From Pseudomonas azadiae (GTDB taxonomy: Bacteria; Pseudomonadota; Gammaproteobacteria; Pseudomonadales; Pseudomonadaceae), in contig NZ_JAHSTY010000001.1 in the NCBI RefSeq assembly GCF_019145355.1, forward strand, positions 558,001 to 622,000: DNA of 64,000 nt. Reading direction: 5' to 3'. Positions 9,601 through 16,552 of this stretch are shown here, in pieces. The first letter of the stretch is position 1; each line of letters begins with the position of its first letter. Both the position numbers and the translations under genes were made by a program. Under the pieces are notes generated by a model that ran no database searches, was not told the DNA's origin, and worked only from the letters and a program-made list of their open reading frames with translations.

Positions 9601-9820
9601 AACGGCATCGAAAGCATGCGCGTTACCTTGCCAAGTCCGTGCCGGTTACCAGAACCGGCCGACTACTGTCACTCGAACAAGTACCCACTGAGGGTCTCCG
9701 CAATTGATGAAAACGCGCGAAGCTTACGCCCCGACCAAACCGTAGGAAAGTGCCCGCGCGGGGAATAAGAGGATTCTTCAGGATGGGTTCAGGAAGCGCT
9801 TATTTGAACCCATGTGAGGG

Positions 9821-10027
9821 CTGGCTTGCCTGCGATGGTCATAGATACCTACACAGCTTTCAACGGCTGACAGATCTCTCTGTGGCGAGCGGGCTTGTCC
9901 CGCTCGCCACAACGGCCCATTCAATGGAGTTTCAGGGTCGAGCTAAAATTGTGTAGATACCTATGCTGCGATGGCGTCAACTCGGTATGCCTGATGTACC
10001 GAGCTGTCTGCATCGCAGGCAAGCCAG
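9821..10027. repeat. nested composite REP element
   Basis: Outer arms CTGGCTTGCCTGCGATG (9821-9837) and its exact complement (10011-10027) enclose an inverted pair of a 17-mer: an imperfect copy near 9839-9856 and TGTGTAGATACCTATGC at 9950-9966. Those in turn enclose a perfect 12-bp REP hairpin (GTGGCGAGCGGG, loop CTTGT, 9882-9910). A further CTCGGTA/TACCGAG hairpin sits at 9981-10003. The region between mgtA and the GNAT gene holds nothing else recognisable. Confidence 0.75.
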
Positions 10028-10056
10028 CTCCCACAGGGGACGATGTACATTCCTGA

Positions 10057-10656
10057 CTATGCGGTCGCAGGTCGATCCCGCTCAACCAACGCCAGGTACT
10101 CATCAACCCGGCCACTCGCCAGCGCCTTCACCTGAATCGACACATTATTCAATTGCCGCCCCATCGTGACGCCCTCTCGGATGCGCACCTGCACATACCC
10201 AAGCCTGGGCCAGAAGCGTTCGGCCCTGGTATTGCCGATGACCACCGTCAACCGAAACCATCGCGCGCCGTTGCGCACAGCCCACACCTCAAGGTCCGCA
10301 TGCAGCCGTTGCGCCAGCCCGGAGCCATGCAGACGCACATCCACCAGCAACAGCCCGATATGCCAGACGCCGAGGGCCAACAAATCCGCCGCAATGTTCA
10401 CCACCGCGACCAACCGCCCTTCAGCATCGCGATACCCCAGCCAATACATCCGGCGGCAGGTCCACCCGGCGGGTAATGGCTCCTGCAGTTCTTCGTGCGC
10501 TTGCGTCGGCGTGGCCGGCTCGCCATTGACCGCGATGAAATAATCCGGCGCCCGCTCAAAAAACCGCTGCAGCTCGGCCTCATCACTGGAGGCCAACTCA
10601 ACCACCTGAATGCCCTTAAGGAAGCACCCCGGCAGCACATATGAATCAACGTCCAT
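10057..10656 (-). CDS. GNAT-family N-acetyltransferase
   Basis: A 199-residue cytoplasmic acetyltransferase of the GCN5-related family. The acetyl-CoA binding core is at about 95-160: the strand WHIGLLLVDVRLHGSGLAQRLH carries an imperfect version of the R/Q-x-x-G-x-G/A loop, followed by GNTRAERFWPRLGYVQV, the usual motif B. The substrate is unknown. It starts 12 bases after the stop of the FKBP gene on the same strand, so the two are probably co-transcribed. The start at 10656 has AAAGGCGGG upstream. A REP-rich gap lies downstream. Confidence 0.8.
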   Translation of the reverse strand: MDVDSYVLPGCFLKGIQVVELASSDEAELQRFFERAPDYFIAVNGEPATPTQAHEELQEPLPAGWTCRRMYWLGYRDAEGRLVAVVNIAADLLALGVWHIGLLLVDVRLHGSGLAQRLHADLEVWAVRNGARWFRLTVVIGNTRAERFWPRLGYVQVRIREGVTMGRQLNNVSIQVKALASGRVDEYLALVERDRPATA

Positions 10657-10668
10657 GTTTACCCGCCT

Positions 10669-11013
10669 TTAATCATCCCGCGTCAGCACTTCCAGCAACT
10701 CAATCTCGAAGCGCAGATTGCTGTTGGGCTTGATATGCGCGCCCATCGACCGCTCGCCATAGGCCAGGTGCGCCGGCACGAACAAGCTGCGTACCCCGCC
10801 GACCTGCATGCCCATCAGCCCTTGGTCCCAGCCCTTGATCACCCGCCCGGTGCCAATCACGCACTGGAACGGCTTGCCGCGTTCCCAGGAAGAATCAAAC
10901 ACCGTACCGTCTTCCAGGGTGCCAGTGTATTGGGTGGTGATCAGCGCACCCTTGACCACGGTTTTGCCGGTGCCGGGGCGGATGTCGGTGATTTGGAGTT
11001 CGTTGTTGCTCAT
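10669..11013 (-). CDS. FKBP-type peptidyl-prolyl cis-trans isomerase
   Basis: A small single-domain FKBP of 114 residues with no signal peptide, so cytoplasmic. It shows the canonical YTGTLEDGTVFDSSWERGKPFQ and the ligand-pocket block VIKGWDQGLMGMQVGGVRSLFVPAHLAYG. It speeds proline isomerisation during folding. The start at 11013 is fixed by the family beginning (MSNNELQITDIRPGTGKTV); upstream in-frame codons run into a REP element and are not coding. It forms a two-gene unit with the GNAT gene behind it. Confidence 0.9.
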   Translation of the reverse strand: MSNNELQITDIRPGTGKTVVKGALITTQYTGTLEDGTVFDSSWERGKPFQCVIGTGRVIKGWDQGLMGMQVGGVRSLFVPAHLAYGERSMGAHIKPNSNLRFEIELLEVLTRDD

Positions 11014-11058
11014 GGGGTTCTCGTTGAATGCCTGGGTATATACACGCACGCGCAACAT

Positions 11059-11191
11059 GTAGTGAGCGGGCTTGCCCCGCGCTGGGGCGCGAAGCGGCCC
11101 CAATAAAGACACCGCGGAGTCGCAGGATAAACCCATGTCGCCTGGTTTGGGGCCGCTTCGCGCCCCAGCGCGGGGCAAGCCCGCTCACTAC
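11059..11191. repeat. REP pair, 45-bp perfect inverted repeat (GTAG type)
   Basis: The left arm begins GTAGTGAGCGGGCTTGCCCC at 11059 and runs to 11103; the right arm 11147-11191 is its exact reverse complement, with a 43-base loop. The terminal GTAG is the hallmark of REPs that RAYT transposases recognise. The same family occurs at 33618, 44006 and 44686. A copy of the GTGTATAGATACCTATGC motif follows at 11199-11216. Confidence 0.92.
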
Positions 11192-11401
11192 GATAATGGT
11201 GTATAGATACCTATGCGTTGGATGCACAAAGCCTTGAAGTTTTCCCGGAATCAGGTGTGTTTGGCAAGTGCGGGAAGCGCCGCATCAGTGACATTTCCCT
11301 TTAACTCGCAGGACGTTTCCGAGAGAATCCCAACCGCTTGCGCCGCTCGAATCACGTGGCTAGTCTTCGTCGGTCACTGCCAATTCAGTGACTCGGGGTT
11401 T

Positions 11402-11576
11402 GGTAGACCACGAGTGATTAGGCGCTAAGCGCCCCCTTCTGCAAGGCGCTTTTTTTCGGCCCTGCGTTATGGTGGCCGTGCGCAGGGCACCTTCGGGTGC
11501 ACCGGGTCCTAATCACCGGTCTACCAATCTGCGTACGGTCACCACCCTAAAGTCGTTTGGTAGCGATGGTGGTGAC
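11402..11576 (+). ncRNA. strongly folded leader or small RNA upstream of the DUF6124 gene
   Basis: Several complementary segments form one architecture. GGTAGACC (11402-11409) and GTGATTAGG (11414-11422) pair with GGTCTACC (11518-11525) and CCTAATCAC (11508-11516). Inside, GCCCTGCG (11459-11466) pairs with CGCAGGGC (11481-11488), and GCACC-TTCG-GGTGC forms a UUCG-capped hairpin at 11487-11500 that competes with it by two bases. Downstream GTCACCACC (11538-11546) pairs with GGTGGTGAC (11568-11576). An AGGCGC-plus-T7 tract near 11444-11457 could end an upstream transcript. The fold is reminiscent of C4-type antisense RNA, but I cannot confirm that from sequence alone. Confidence 0.5.
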
Positions 11577-11603
11577 ATTCCAACTTAGATTAGGAGTTGA
11601 GCC

Positions 11604-11849
11604 ATGGACAACCCTGTCCCCGCACCACCCGCTTCAGCACCGCACTTCTTCACCACCACCCCAGACCTCAGCTTCGAAGACGCCCTGGCTCACGCCAGCA
11701 GCGTGTTGCGTTGCGCGGCCGTCGCCGCACAGACCGCGGGTGATCAATTGGACGGTACTTCACGCACGCTGGTGCTTTCGGTCATGCATCTGGTGGACAT
11801 GGCCAGTGTGATGGTGGACCGGTCGCTGGAGTGCATGCAGCCGAGCTAA
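11604..11849 (+). CDS. small DUF6124-type protein
   Basis: An 81-residue protein of a small family common in Pseudomonas and of unknown function. It has a proline-rich start (MDNPVPAPPASAPHFF) followed by an all-helical part (FEDALAHASSVLRCAAVAAQTA, then TLVLSVMHLVDMASVMVDRSLE). The family name is from memory. There is no signal peptide or membrane segment. The start has TTAGGAG eight bases upstream, and the folded element at 11402-11576 lies immediately before it, so its translation may be controlled by that structure. A role cannot be assigned. Confidence 0.65.
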   Translation: MDNPVPAPPASAPHFFTTTPDLSFEDALAHASSVLRCAAVAAQTAGDQLDGTSRTLVLSVMHLVDMASVMVDRSLECMQPS

Positions 11850-11964
11850 GCGCGGCGCGGCAAGAGGCTTGGCTTCTTGCCGCGAATAAACGCTCGCGAT
11901 TGGCAGCCGCCTACCGACAATCCAATCGGAAGCACCTGATTTACGCCCTACCGCCCTATCGCCT

Positions 11965-11988
11965 CTTATGGAGAGCATTCCCCATAAG
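11965..11988. promoter_or_regulatory. palindrome upstream of the nitrilase gene (possible operator)
   Basis: CTTATGG and CCATAAG are exact inverted 7-mers separated by 10 bases, ending 10 bases before the proposed start codon of the amidohydrolase gene. The spacing and symmetry fit a dimeric repressor site, but they could also be a small mRNA hairpin hiding the ribosome binding site. Confidence 0.35.
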
Positions 11989-11998
11989 AGTCCCTGCA

Positions 11999-12886
11999 AT
12001 GAACCAAGCTACCAGCCCTGTCCGTGTGTCTGTCGTGCAGTTTGATCCCCAAGTCGGAACGCAGCACCGCACGGCAAACCTGCGACGCAGCCTTGAGCTG
12101 GCCACGGAAGCTGCGAACGGCGGCGCCCATCTGATCGTGCTACCGGAACTTTCAAACTGCGGTTATTTCTTCGCCAACCGCCAAGATGCCTTTGAGCATG
12201 CCGAAGTCGTTCCTGAGGGGCGAAGCATGCAGGCGTGGATCGATTTCGCTTCCCGGCACCAGGTCTATCTGGCAGCGGGCCTGAGCGAAATCGATGGTGT
12301 GCAACTATTCAACACCAGCGTGCTGATAGGCCCGGACGGGTTTATCGGCAAGTACCGCAAAGCTCATCTTTGGAATCTGGAAAAATTGTGGTTCACGCCC
12401 GGAAACACAGGTTTCCCAGTCTTCGACACCCCCATCGGGCGTATCGGCATGCTGATCTGCTGGGACATCTGGTTTCCCGAAGTACCGCGCATTCTCAGCC
12501 AGCAAGGCGCCGATATCATTTGCAGCCTGAACAACTGGGTATGGACCCCGCCCCCTTTGTTCGATGAGGCCGGAAGATGCATGGCGTCCTACCTGACGAT
12601 GACGGCGGCACACGTCAATAACGTGTTTATTGCTGCCGCCAGCCGAATCGGTGAGGAGCGCGATGCGCGCTACCTGGGGTGTTCGTTGATTGCTGGCACC
12701 AATGGCTGGCCCATCGGCCAGGTAGCGTCGGCCGACCGCCAGGAAATTTTGTTTGCCAATATCGACCTGAGTACGGCGCGTAGCGCGCCGATCTGGAACC
12801 GCCTCAACGATCTGCAAAGGGATCGACGCATTGATCTTTACGACCAGATGCTTGGGTACGACCGGCATCCGGCGTTTCCACGCTAA
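11999..12886 (+). CDS. carbon-nitrogen hydrolase (nitrilase/amidase superfamily)
   Basis: A cytoplasmic amidohydrolase of 295 residues with the Glu-Lys-Cys triad: Glu50 (VLPELSNCGY), Lys121 (KYRKAHLW) and Cys154 (LICWDIWFPE), with the usual second glutamate at 161. Family members hydrolyse N-carbamoyl amino acids, polyamine derivatives, omega-amides or aliphatic amides; the exact substrate cannot be read off. The ATG at 11999 gives the family start (PVRVSVVQFDPQVG). The longer frame from 11831 overlaps the DUF6124 gene and is not conserved. It appears to be a single-gene unit. Confidence 0.85.
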   Translation: MNQATSPVRVSVVQFDPQVGTQHRTANLRRSLELATEAANGGAHLIVLPELSNCGYFFANRQDAFEHAEVVPEGRSMQAWIDFASRHQVYLAAGLSEIDGVQLFNTSVLIGPDGFIGKYRKAHLWNLEKLWFTPGNTGFPVFDTPIGRIGMLICWDIWFPEVPRILSQQGADIICSLNNWVWTPPPLFDEAGRCMASYLTMTAAHVNNVFIAAASRIGEERDARYLGCSLIAGTNGWPIGQVASADRQEILFANIDLSTARSAPIWNRLNDLQRDRRIDLYDQMLGYDRHPAFPR

Positions 12887-13018
12887 GCGAAGAAGGCGCG
12901 CCGAGATGCACCACCCCCCAGTGCATTCGCACCCCCGTCCCCGCGCGATTTCTCTGCACTATCCTGAAGCACAAATGTCCTAACTTTCATGCGTATGCGC
13001 CCAACCCCAGGAGAACTT

Positions 13019-14515
13019 ATGACCCAGGATGTCCTCGCCAAAGAAACCAACCGCCGCCAACTGCAGCAGATCATCTCCGGGCTGTCCGACGGCGTGATTC
13101 TGGCCGAGGTCGATCAAACTATCCTGTGGGCCAACGAGGCCGCGCTTTCCATGCACGGTGTGGGCGATGTGATGGGGCTGGGCGCCGATGGGCAGCAGTA
13201 TGCCGAGCGTTTCACCCTGCGCTATCGCAACAACCACCCCCTGCAGCCGGACAGCTATCCCCTTGCCCGAGCGGCAGCGGGGGATGAATTCAGCGATGTG
13301 GTGGTGGAAGTCACGCCCGCCGACGATGAGGCAAAGACCTGGGTGCACCGCGTGCGCAGCCTGGTCATCACCGACGCCAAGGGCGAACCGGAGTTGCTGG
13401 TACTGATCCTCAGCGACGCCACCGAGTGGGCCAGTGCCGAGCAGCGTTTCGAAAAAACCTTCAACGCCAACCCGGCGCCCGCGGTGATCTGCCGCCTGAG
13501 CGACTTGCGCTACATCAAGGTCAACCAGGGCTTTTTGGAGATGACCGGCTACAACCGCGACCAGGTCATCGGTAAATCCGTCTATGAACTAGATGTGCTG
13601 GAGCAGGCCGAACGCAAGGACCTGGCCATCCAGCGCCTGGGCGAAGGCGCGACCATCCCCCAGATGCAGGCCGAACTCAGGCTTCCCAGAGGCGGCACCA
13701 AGCTGGTGATTGTCGCCGGCCAGCCGTTGGACATGAACGAAGAGGATTGCATGCTGTTTTCCTTCATGGACCTGGAGCCCAGGCGCAAAGCAGAAATCGC
13801 CCTGCGCCAGAGTGAGGAACGCTTTGCCAAGGCCTTCCGCCTGACGCCGGTGCCGACCCTGGTGTGCAGCGCCGACAACCGGCAGGTGGTGGACGTCAAC
13901 GAAGCCTTCATGAGCATCACCGGCTATATCAGCGAAGAGCTGATCGGCAAGTCCATCGAAGACATCGACTTTATCGACAGCAAGTCTGCCTGCGACCACC
14001 TGTTCGCCACCCTGGAAAAGTCCGGCAACCTCGATGGTCTGGATCTCAAGGTGCGCAAGAAAGGTAACGAGGTGATCGACTGCGTAGTGTCCGCCGACAC
14101 CGTGCTCATCCAGGACGCGCCGTGCTACTTGCTGGTGATGATGAACATCACCGAACGCAAACGCTCCGAGCTGGAACTGGTGGCCGCCATCGAGGAAGTG
14201 ATGCAGGACGCCTCGTGGTTCAGCCAGACACTCATCGAAAAACTGGCCAACGCCAAGAGCGTCAACAGCCCTAACCAGCCGAATATCGCATTCACTGACC
14301 TCACGGCCCGTGAACGCGATGTGTTGGGTCTGATCTGTGAAGGCTTGGCCGACAAGGAAATCGCCTCGCGCCTGAAACTGGCGCCCAACACCGTGCGTAA
14401 CCATGTGGCCACGGTCTATTCCAAACTGGGGGTGCACAGCCGCAGCGCCGCCATCGTCTGGGCCCGGGAACGCGGGCTGTTTGCCGGTGAAGTGCGCCTC
14501 AAGAAGCGCTCATGA
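13019..14515 (+). CDS. multi-PAS sensor with C-terminal LuxR-type DNA-binding domain
   Basis: A cytoplasmic one-component regulator of 498 residues. Three PAS-like units follow each other: about 12-125 (ISGLSDGVILAEVDQTILWANEAA), 135-250 (NPAPAVICRLSDLRYIKVNQGFLEMTGY) and 265-385 (TPVPTLVCSADNRQVVDVNEAFMSITGY). The LuxR helix-turn-helix is at about 430-490 (LTARERDVLGLICEGLADKEIA, LAPNTVRNHVATVYSKLGVHSR). There is no receiver or kinase domain, so the PAS units probably sense the signal directly. The start at 13019 has a good AGGAG site. Confidence 0.85.
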   Translation: MTQDVLAKETNRRQLQQIISGLSDGVILAEVDQTILWANEAALSMHGVGDVMGLGADGQQYAERFTLRYRNNHPLQPDSYPLARAAAGDEFSDVVVEVTPADDEAKTWVHRVRSLVITDAKGEPELLVLILSDATEWASAEQRFEKTFNANPAPAVICRLSDLRYIKVNQGFLEMTGYNRDQVIGKSVYELDVLEQAERKDLAIQRLGEGATIPQMQAELRLPRGGTKLVIVAGQPLDMNEEDCMLFSFMDLEPRRKAEIALRQSEERFAKAFRLTPVPTLVCSADNRQVVDVNEAFMSITGYISEELIGKSIEDIDFIDSKSACDHLFATLEKSGNLDGLDLKVRKKGNEVIDCVVSADTVLIQDAPCYLLVMMNITERKRSELELVAAIEEVMQDASWFSQTLIEKLANAKSVNSPNQPNIAFTDLTARERDVLGLICEGLADKEIASRLKLAPNTVRNHVATVYSKLGVHSRSAAIVWARERGLFAGEVRLKKRS

Positions 14516-14618
14516 AAAGTGCAAATGCACTAGTGCGCCTAGTGCGAATTCGCCTTATTGGCGTGCAGGGCAAGCAATAACCTTCAGGGGTCGAACATTC
14601 GTCCCCGAAGGAAGCCAC

Positions 14619-14891
14619 ATGTTTACCCTCGCCCAACTGCGAAATTGCATCGAAGAAGGCCTGTCGCCGCTGACGTGTGAATTTACCCTGTGCCGGGACG
14701 CGTCCCTCACCCTCAAGGTCTACGATGCCGAAACCGGCCGTGTCGACCTGGTGGTGACCGGGATCAGCACCAACCGGCTGCAGACCCCGCAAGAAGTCGA
14801 AAAAATGGTGGAAGAACTGCGTTACGAATTGCAAAGCAACACCGTGGGCAAGCTCACGCTGGATGACTGGCCTTCAACGACGCCCCGATGA
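14619..14891 (+). CDS. DUF1652-type small protein
   Basis: A 90-residue protein of a small Pseudomonas family (DUF1652, named from memory) of unknown function. It is a mixed alpha/beta sequence without signal peptide or membrane segment: MFTLAQLRNCIEEGLSPL, then CRDASLTLKVYD and VTGISTNRLQTPQEVEKMVEELR. The ATG follows GAAGGAAG. Its last 38 bases overlap the 3' end of the convergent MFS transporter gene, so read-through would create antisense RNA. Nothing in the sequence gives a function. Confidence 0.65.
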   Translation: MFTLAQLRNCIEEGLSPLTCEFTLCRDASLTLKVYDAETGRVDLVVTGISTNRLQTPQEVEKMVEELRYELQSNTVGKLTLDDWPSTTPR

Positions 14892-16047
14892 AATAGAACA
14901 CCCCGCCCCCAACGATAAACGCCCCCAGCATGTAGAACATGGCCTGCGGCGGCAGGCTGGCCAGCACCAGCCCACACAACACCGGCCCCAGGGCGGCGCC
15001 CAGGTTGGACAGGTTTTGCGCGCCGTAGTACATGCCGCGCAGATGATCCGGAGCGATACGGTCGATAAACATATACTCGGCGGGAAACACAATGATCTCC
15101 CCCACGGTGAACACCGCCATCGCCAGCACCCACCACAGCACGCTATTGGCCAGCGCGAAACCGATGATCCCCAGCATGAACATGCCCAAGCCGGCGATCA
15201 GCCACTGGCCCAGGTAGCGGTGGGAAATGCGCCGCCCAATCACGTACTGCAAGGCAATCACCAGCACTGCGTTGGTGGTCAGCACGGTGCTGATTACGGT
15301 GTAGGTGTATTCAGCCGTAGTGGTGATCACCAGGTACTGCGACAGCCAGGCGACGAACTGGCCGAACACCACGGCGCTGAGCACGCCGCCGAGGGTGAAG
15401 CACACCAGGCGGCGATCGCGCAGCAACACGCGGCCGACGGCGAGGAACGGAATCGGCTTTTGCGCCGCATCGACAGTGGCCAGCGTGCGGTCCCCCCAAC
15501 GCCAATACAGCAGGAAAAACCCTGCCCCCAGCAGCGCCGAGAGGATAAACGGCAAGCTGATGTCCAGCTTGGCAATCATCGCGCCAAAAAAAGGCCCTAC
15601 GGCATAACCGATGTTGGTCAGGGTGTACTTGATGGAAAACACTTCACTGCGCGCACCTTCAGGCAACAGGCTGGCGAAGCCGGCTTTGACCGCGATATCG
15701 ATCACCGCGTAAGCCAGGTTGATCATGATCAGGCAGCTGTAGAACGCCCAGATATGCTGCGCGAGCACCGTGCCGATGAAACCCAGCACAAACAGCACGC
15801 TCAGGCCCAGCAGCAAGCGATAACTGTTGATGCGGTCGACCAGGAATCCGCCATACACACTGAGGAGCGAGCCGACGATCAGCGAGCTGCCGATGACCAG
15901 ACCGACCTGGGTGATGTCGAGATCGAAGTGGCTCGTGAGGTAGATCACCAGGTACGGAAACGTGATGGCCTTGGCCAGCGTGAGCATCAACGTGGCGCTC
16001 AGCAACAGGTTCACGGTGCGAGGGTAGTTTCTTATTGTGGCAAGCAT
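14854..16047 (-). CDS. major facilitator superfamily transporter
   Basis: An inner-membrane transporter of 397 residues with about 12 hydrophobic segments and the MFS loop 2-3 signature (GSLLSVYGGFLVDRINSYRLL). The final third contains the conserved MYYGAQNLSNLGAALGPVLCG segment. Drug or sugar-efflux members of the MdtH/SetA kind are possible relatives, but substrate is not predictable. The start at 16047 has an AGAGAGCAGG stretch upstream, and a palindrome with AAGGTAAC/GTTACCTT arms lies 17 bases before it. Confidence 0.8.
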   Translation of the reverse strand: MLATIRNYPRTVNLLLSATLMLTLAKAITFPYLVIYLTSHFDLDITQVGLVIGSSLIVGSLLSVYGGFLVDRINSYRLLLGLSVLFVLGFIGTVLAQHIWAFYSCLIMINLAYAVIDIAVKAGFASLLPEGARSEVFSIKYTLTNIGYAVGPFFGAMIAKLDISLPFILSALLGAGFFLLYWRWGDRTLATVDAAQKPIPFLAVGRVLLRDRRLVCFTLGGVLSAVVFGQFVAWLSQYLVITTTAEYTYTVISTVLTTNAVLVIALQYVIGRRISHRYLGQWLIAGLGMFMLGIIGFALANSVLWWVLAMAVFTVGEIIVFPAEYMFIDRIAPDHLRGMYYGAQNLSNLGAALGPVLCGLVLASLPPQAMFYMLGAFIVGGGVFYFIGASLKASHPA

Positions 16048-16063
16048 CCTGCTCTCTTTCTTG

Positions 16064-16096
16064 AAGGTAACGCGGCGTTTATAAGCCGGTTACCTT
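16064..16096. promoter_or_regulatory. palindrome upstream of the MFS gene
   Basis: AAGGTAAC (16064-16071) and GTTACCTT (16089-16096) are exact complements, with inner CGGC/GCCG extending the stem past one bulged base. It lies between the rcnB-like stop and the MFS start, both on the minus strand. It could be an operator for the transporter or a weak hairpin at the rcnB-like 3' end; there is no U tract. Confidence 0.35.
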
Positions 16097-16123
16097 AACC
16101 CAGAGCAGGCGCAACGGGCACCG

Positions 16124-16432
16124 TCATTTTTTCACGGGTGTGATCTCAAGAATGGTGCCGTTGGTGGTCTTGAGCAGCACGTATTTATCGCCAACCCGCG
16201 TCCACTGGCTCTCGTCCTCAGGCTGTTTGAGCCCGCGCTTTTTCCAGTCGCCGAGCGCCGATTCCTTGCGCATCAGCATATCCGGGGCGCGGTCACCTTC
16301 TTTCAGGTCACGGGCATTGATATTCGAAGGCTGCACGGTCTCTTGAGGGGTATCGCCGGCTTGCACGATAAAGCTTGCGGTGGACAGGCTGGCGGCGACC
16401 AGCAGGCAGGCAACGAGGGATGTGGATTTCAT
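16124..16432 (-). CDS. RcnB-like periplasmic protein
   Basis: A 102-residue protein with a signal peptide (MKSTSLVACLLVAASLSTASFIVQA, cut near Ala25 or Gly26). The mature part has the DLKEGDRAPDMLMRKE segment and the C-terminal WTRVGDKYVLLKTTNGTILEI typical of RcnB-related proteins, a periplasmic family whose E. coli founder influences Ni/Co homeostasis. The start follows AAGGAG. A decayed second copy of this gene lies on the other side of the large toxin gene at 20930-21131. A metal role here is inference only. Confidence 0.72.
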   Translation of the reverse strand: MKSTSLVACLLVAASLSTASFIVQAGDTPQETVQPSNINARDLKEGDRAPDMLMRKESALGDWKKRGLKQPEDESQWTRVGDKYVLLKTTNGTILEITPVKK

Positions 16433-16552
16433 GGGTGCTCCTTGAATGAATGACGCGTACCCAGGTTCGGACCGCTGCCGCGCGAAATCATTCAGCCCGA
16501 ACGTGCGGCGCACTACCTGTGTAACGCATGGGTTGATCAAACGCCCGGCAAC

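Noticed and set aside
9511..9768. Small ORFs in the mgtA upstream region as a leader peptide
   Set aside because: They lie on the opposite strand to mgtA or lack a ribosome binding site; the pairing pattern explains the region better.
11831..11998. N-terminal extension of the nitrilase-family protein
   Set aside because: It overlaps the DUF6124 gene, is not family-like and has no ribosome binding site.
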